Under the pieces are notes generated by a model. It was not told the DNA's origin and did no database searches. It worked only from the letters and a program-made list of their open reading frames with translations. Made by a program: the position numbers and the translations under genes. From NCBI RefSeq assembly GCF_020520425.1, contig NC_079490.1, forward strand, positions 3,100,001 through 3,164,000: 64,000 bases of DNA. The letters run 5' to 3'. How positions within the stretch are numbered: the stretch's first letter is position 1; each line of letters starts with the position of its first letter. Below are positions 60,253-64,000 of the stretch, one piece after another. The stretch comes from Spinacia oleracea (taxonomy: Eukaryota; Streptophyta; Magnoliopsida; Caryophyllales; Amaranthaceae).

Positions 60253-61040
60253 GCTGAAGGTAAAATCCGAAGGTAAAAATCCGAAGGACAAAACCGAGCC
60301 GAAGGTAAAAATCCGAAGGATAAAACCGAGCCGAAGGTAAAAATCCGAAGGATAAAACCGAGCCGAAGGTAAAAATCCGAAGGATAAAACCGAGCCGAAG
60401 GTAAAAATCCGAAGGATAAAACCGAGCCGAAGGTAAAAATCCGATGTTACAAAACCGAGCCGAAGGTAAAAATCCGAAGGATAAAACCGAGCCGAAGGTA
60501 AAAATCCGAAGGATAAAACCGATCCGAAGGTAAAAATCCGAAGGACAAAACCGAGCCGAAGGTAAAAATCCGATGGACAAAACCGAGCCGAAGGTAAAAA
60601 TCCGAAGGATAAAACCGATCCGAAGGTAAAAATCCGAAGGACAAAACCGAGCCGAAGGTAAAAATCCGAAGGATAAAACCGAGCCGAAGGTAAAAATCCG
60701 AAGGATAAAACCGATCCGAAGGTAAAAATCCGAAGGACAAAACCGAGCCGAAGGTAAAAAATCTGAAGGACAAAACCGAGCCGAAGGTAAAAATCCGAAG
60801 GACAAAACCGAGCCGAAGGTAAAAATCCGAAGGATAAAACCGATCCGAAGGTAAAAATCCGAAGGACAAAACCGAGTCGAAGGTAAAAATCCAAAGGATA
60901 AAACCGAGCCGAAGGTAAAAATCCGAAGGATAAAACCGATCCGAAGGTAAAAATCCGAAGGACAAAACCGAGCCGAAGGTAAAAATCCGAAGGACAAAAC
61001 CGAGCCGAAGGTAAAAATCCGAAGGACAAAAATCCGAAGG
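60253..61040 (+). repeat. Tandem repeat family B, 32-bp unit, about 24 copies
   Basis: The unit is CCGAAGGTAAAAATCCGAAG plus GAYAAAACCGAG, 32 bp, with scattered variants (GATCC for GAGCC, CAAAGG, and one unit with an extra A at about 60757). Its start CCGAGCCGAAGGTAAA resembles the family A junction CCGAGCCGAAGTAAAG, so B probably arose by local amplification of that junction. Confidence 0.95.
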
Positions 61041-61186
61041 TAAAACCCGAGCCGAGATTACAACTCGAACCGATGTTACAATCCGAGCCGAGGTTAAAAT
61101 TCTGAGCTGAAATCGACTTTCACTTGGAAGTGATCAAAATCAAAACCCAACCCATTTTTCAAATAGAATTGGGTCTGGGGGGCATT

Positions 61187-61520
61187 TGTTGGGGTGTTAA
61201 AATGGGCCCACCATTTTAACCTAAAAGCCAATAAAATCCACTCAAGCCCAATATCCCTTACAAGGCCTCAAAGGTCCAACAAAGGCACTATATATACCCC
61301 TCAAAGGGCAAGGTAAAGGGGTCATTCTCTAACCCTAGAGAAGCCACCCTACTCTCTCTCCCCTAAACACCTCATTTTATACATCAATTGTACTGACTTG
61401 AGCGTCGGAGGCTCCGCCTCGGGGACCCCCCCTTGGCCCGGAGTTCATCTTGCAGGCACCGTACGTGATCGGAACTCAAGACATCAAGGACGCTCCTTCC
61501 ATCGTTTCAACCCCGTAACA
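61187..61520 (+). repeat. 3' LTR of the outer element
   Basis: It matches 47637-47970 over 334 bp with two visible differences and is followed directly by TTATG. Confidence 0.93.
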
Positions 61521-61525
61521 TTATG

Positions 61526-62809
61526 TATTTACCATTCATCGATTTTATAATTATGGTATTTATTGATTATTATATACGTAGTACATAATTATTTTAATTC
61601 TATGCTAATTTATTTCTTTTTTAGAGATCTCTACATAATAAGTGTGTATCTTACTATAGTTGTTTTGATTTTATGCTGATTTTTTCCATAGTAGGTTAAT
61701 TTACAAACATATGGAATAAGTAAGAAACTCTACAAAAAAGGTAAAATGTCAATAATTACTTCGGGAATTATACAAAATATGGAGTACGTATTAAGGTGCG
61801 TTTTATTCACCCGATTTTCACTTATTTTTTTCTGAATTATATGAACTTATCCAAATTTATTAGAACTTACTTATTTTGGTTATAAAGTTATATTTGCTCA
61901 ACCCTTGTTTTTTCTGAACTTATCTTATCTGAATTTATCTGAACTTAACTAAACTTGTCTGAACTAATTTTTCCTGAAATAAGTGAAAATAAGATGAACA
62001 TAACATAGCCTAATTTGAAAAATCTTATGTGTACCCATATTGGCCAGATACAAGGATTGTGGGATAACTTGTTAGTTAGAGCTTTCCTCCCGATTTCAGG
62101 CGATTTTGTGATCGATTTTCATCCCCACCATTATAGCTCATTTGCATCAAAAATAAAATATGGGCCAGGTACACCCAATCAAAGTTAAAACATTTTTAGT
62201 AACTTGGTTCTCTTTAAATGAACAACCATTAAGTCGAAAATACGTACACCACATCACAATAATAAGGTTCAGAAAACCAATTGTTTGTTGGATCAGTGGT
62301 GATTGAGGCTGAACTTGGTAGGGAGAACTCCGTATTCGATCTCCCACAACCACAATTGGGAGGGGACTGTAACCTATCCACTCAGAACTCGTTCCAAATC
62401 CGTATTAGCTCTAAGGGTGAATCGATGGTACATCCCCCCCAGAAAAAAGATAGAGTTCAGAAACGTACGTTATGTTAGCCTTTATTTTCACTTTTTCGGG
62501 AATAATAAATTCAAATAGGTTCAAATTAAATAAGTTCGAGAAAATAAGAGTTACTTACATATATTTTATAACAAAATAAATTTTGATAAGTTTTAAGCTA
62601 AGTTTAATTATATTCAGAACGCACCAATGCTTCATACACAATATTACAATAATAATAATAATCAAGCTTTACAAGAAGAATTACAAGTAAACTAGTACAC
62701 TACTATATTACATGTGAATCATGAACGTATGTGTACAAAAGATCCAAATACATATGAAGAGCTTTAAATAGTGTATGAGAATGTAGTAAAAGAAGGAAAA
62801 AAAAAAGTA
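61526..62809. other. Intergenic DNA with small MITE and SINE-like pieces
   Basis: A MITE-like fold-back at 61795-62010 has ends GCGTTTTATTCACC / AACATAACATAGCC and repeated CTGAACTTATC words; it is related to 7356-7513. A SINE-like fragment at about 62296-62400 carries a tRNA-style stretch (GTGGTGATTGAGGCTGAACT, then B-box-like GTATTCGATC). No gene is seen. Confidence 0.5.
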
Positions 62810-63162
62810 GGAAAATTTGGTAATATTAATCCAACCTTTTGCCGATTTTCTTTTATTAAGCCCAGCTATGACATATTTTTTAATAATCCCACCTTTACCA
62901 CCCAGCGTCTTTTATTGGGCCCAACACGTCATAAACCTATTGTCGGCGGTAATATATCCCTACGTGGAAGTACTCTCTCTAGATGTATTCAGTCATCATC
63001 ATCAATTCATCACCATCTCGATGATTTTTTCACCAGTTATCGGTCACTTAAGCCCAATAAAAGTCGTTGGGTAGTAAAGGTGGGATTATTAAAAAATATG
63101 TCGTAGGTGGGATTAATAAAAGAAAACCGGCCAAAGGTTGGATTAATATTACCAAATTTTCC
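62810..63162. mobile_element. Mutator-type fold-back MITE with perfect 9-bp target duplication
   Basis: It starts GGAAAATTTGGTAATATTAA and ends with the reverse complement. The arms pair over about 110 bp and carry AATCCAACCTTT and AATCCCACCTTTA words. The 9-bp duplication AAAAAAGTA lies at 62801-62809 and 63163-63171. The 9-bp duplication and long arms are the MULE signature. It ends 42 bp from the stop codon of the phytocyanin gene, so it probably lies within or beside its 3' UTR. Confidence 0.93.
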
Positions 63163-63204
63163 AAAAAAGTATGGCCAACACTAAACTAGCAATCTCCTTA
63201 ATAA

Positions 63205-63800
63205 CTAAAGAATTAGCAAAAGTACACCAATCAAACTAACAAAGAACATAGGCATAAATATAGCACCATTATTGGACTTTTTAGTATCATCATCCTCCTC
63301 ATCACTACCACTAGTACTATCCTCGGGAATGTTCTTGGGGTGGTTAAAATCGGAAGATATGTTGGTATCTGGCACTGATTGATCATCCCCTGAGTCGGGA
63401 TTTGCATCTGGGCCGGGAGCAGAGTCTTCCGCTGAGGTGGGAGTAGACCTGGTTATCGGGCGGGTCGGGTCAGGGTCGGGGCGGGTCAAAAGAGGGTCGG
63501 GAGTGGAGCCCACGGCGAAATCAGGGTTGTCTCTAAGGCTTGGGGGCAACCCTTGACCGTGAGTCACATTGATAGAAAACTTTTGACCATTCATACATTG
63601 CTCTCCATCATAATCCCCTGAGAAAAAGTATGAAACCCCTTCTTTCATTAGGGGAACGTGTACCGTTATAGGGCGTATAACGGTAGAGTTGGGGTCGATG
63701 CTCGACCATTGCACATTGTCGTCGCCTTGAGAGTCGCAGGAATTGTATGTAGTTGAGTTGAATGTTTGGATTACTGTATGGTTGCTATCGGTGTTGAAAA
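63205..63800 (-). CDS. Early nodulin-like GPI-anchored phytocyanin, 3' exon (partial)
   Basis: One exon of 197 full codons follows a TGCAG acceptor at 63801. Exon 1 (signal peptide and first half of the cupredoxin fold) lies outside the window. The visible half has HTVIQTFNSTTYNSC, then GVSYFFSGDYDGEQCMNGQKF, the second cysteine loop of the phytocyanin fold. A Pro/Ser/Asp-rich, probably O-glycosylated spacer of about 80 residues follows, then a C-terminal hydrophobic tail (AIFMPMFFVSLIGVLLLIL) typical of GPI-anchor signals. The usual copper ligand His in the GHC motif is absent (GEQC here), so it should not bind type-1 copper, as in early nodulin-like proteins. Likely site: plasma membrane or cell wall. 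The 63801-64000 stretch is intron. Confidence 0.87.
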
Positions 63801-64000
63801 CTGCATGGAAATAATAGTGTTATACAATATGATGAGTAAGTTATTGTGTAGCACCGCCTTATGCTCATAAGACTGCTAATGTAATAATGTCAACATAACT
63901 TAACTATTAACAAGAAAATCATAACTATTAACACAAAAAATTCATAATTGTTAATACGAAACCTTGAAATATCAAGGCGAAATTTAACTATAAATCCAAA

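Larger units (their letters stand above)
47637..61520 (+). mobile_element. Non-coding LTR retrotransposon (outer element of the nest)
   Basis: Two 334-bp LTRs lie at 47637-47970 and 61187-61520, both TG...CA. They are flanked by the exact 5-bp duplication TTATG (47632-47636 and 61521-61525). A primer-binding-like TGGCGCCGTCTGTGGGG starts 3 bp after the 5' LTR, and a TGGGGGGCATT purine tract precedes the 3' LTR. Removing the Copia insertion leaves 3456 bp with no gag or pol. The interior is largely tandem repeats (58850-61040). The layout fits a non-autonomous Ty3/Gypsy-like element; 3'-region tandem repeats are known in the Tat/Ogre group, but that assignment is inference. Confidence 0.9.

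Noticed and set aside
60253-61040. Regular 32-bp repeats, considered as a CRISPR array
   Set aside because: The units are directly contiguous with no unique spacers, no cas genes occur, and the context is a plant LTR retrotransposon.

Overview
The window is nuclear DNA from a flowering plant. The genes have many introns with GT/AG borders, and the AT-rich intergenic space is full of MITEs, LTR retrotransposons, SINE/LINE ends and one plastid-derived fragment. A dicot, perhaps in Caryophyllales, is my guess from the general style; no gene here proves it.

All six recognised protein genes lie on the minus strand. From right to left they are: an early-nodulin-like GPI-anchored phytocyanin (63205-63800, 5' end outside the window); a small secreted 8-cysteine defensin-like peptide (45612-47482); a complete 35-exon gene for the proteasome adaptor/scaffold ECM29 (17844-43609, 1826 codons plus stop); a 60-residue single-pass membrane protein (14331-14984 coding); a small basic protein with a Gly/Lys-rich tail (7979-11638); and the mitochondrial 10 kDa chaperonin CPN10 (3937-6496, 97 aa). 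They do not form a pathway. CPN10 and ECM29 both serve protein quality control but are separated by other genes, as is usual in plants.

The left end (1-3900) holds a fold-back MITE, a plastid ndhB fragment carrying the group II intron/exon 2 border, and a decayed Copia LTR. Between and inside the genes are about a dozen Stowaway-type MITEs (several nested), three hAT-type elements with 8-bp target duplications, a Mutator-type fold-back MITE with a 9-bp duplication, a Tourist-like MITE, and many short tandem duplications. Several ECM29 introns carry such insertions.

The dominant structure is a retrotransposon nest at 47637-61520. A small non-coding LTR element (334-bp LTRs, target duplication TTATG) is loaded with two tandem-repeat families. 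It was split by a 10.4-kb Copia-type element (1412-bp LTRs, target duplication AAATA). The two Copia LTRs are almost identical, yet its gag-pol interior is riddled with stops and deletions, so it probably moved recently using proteins supplied by a relative. The outer element landed 47 bp upstream of the TATA box of the defensin-like gene. I found no CRISPR array, operon or prokaryote-type defence system.
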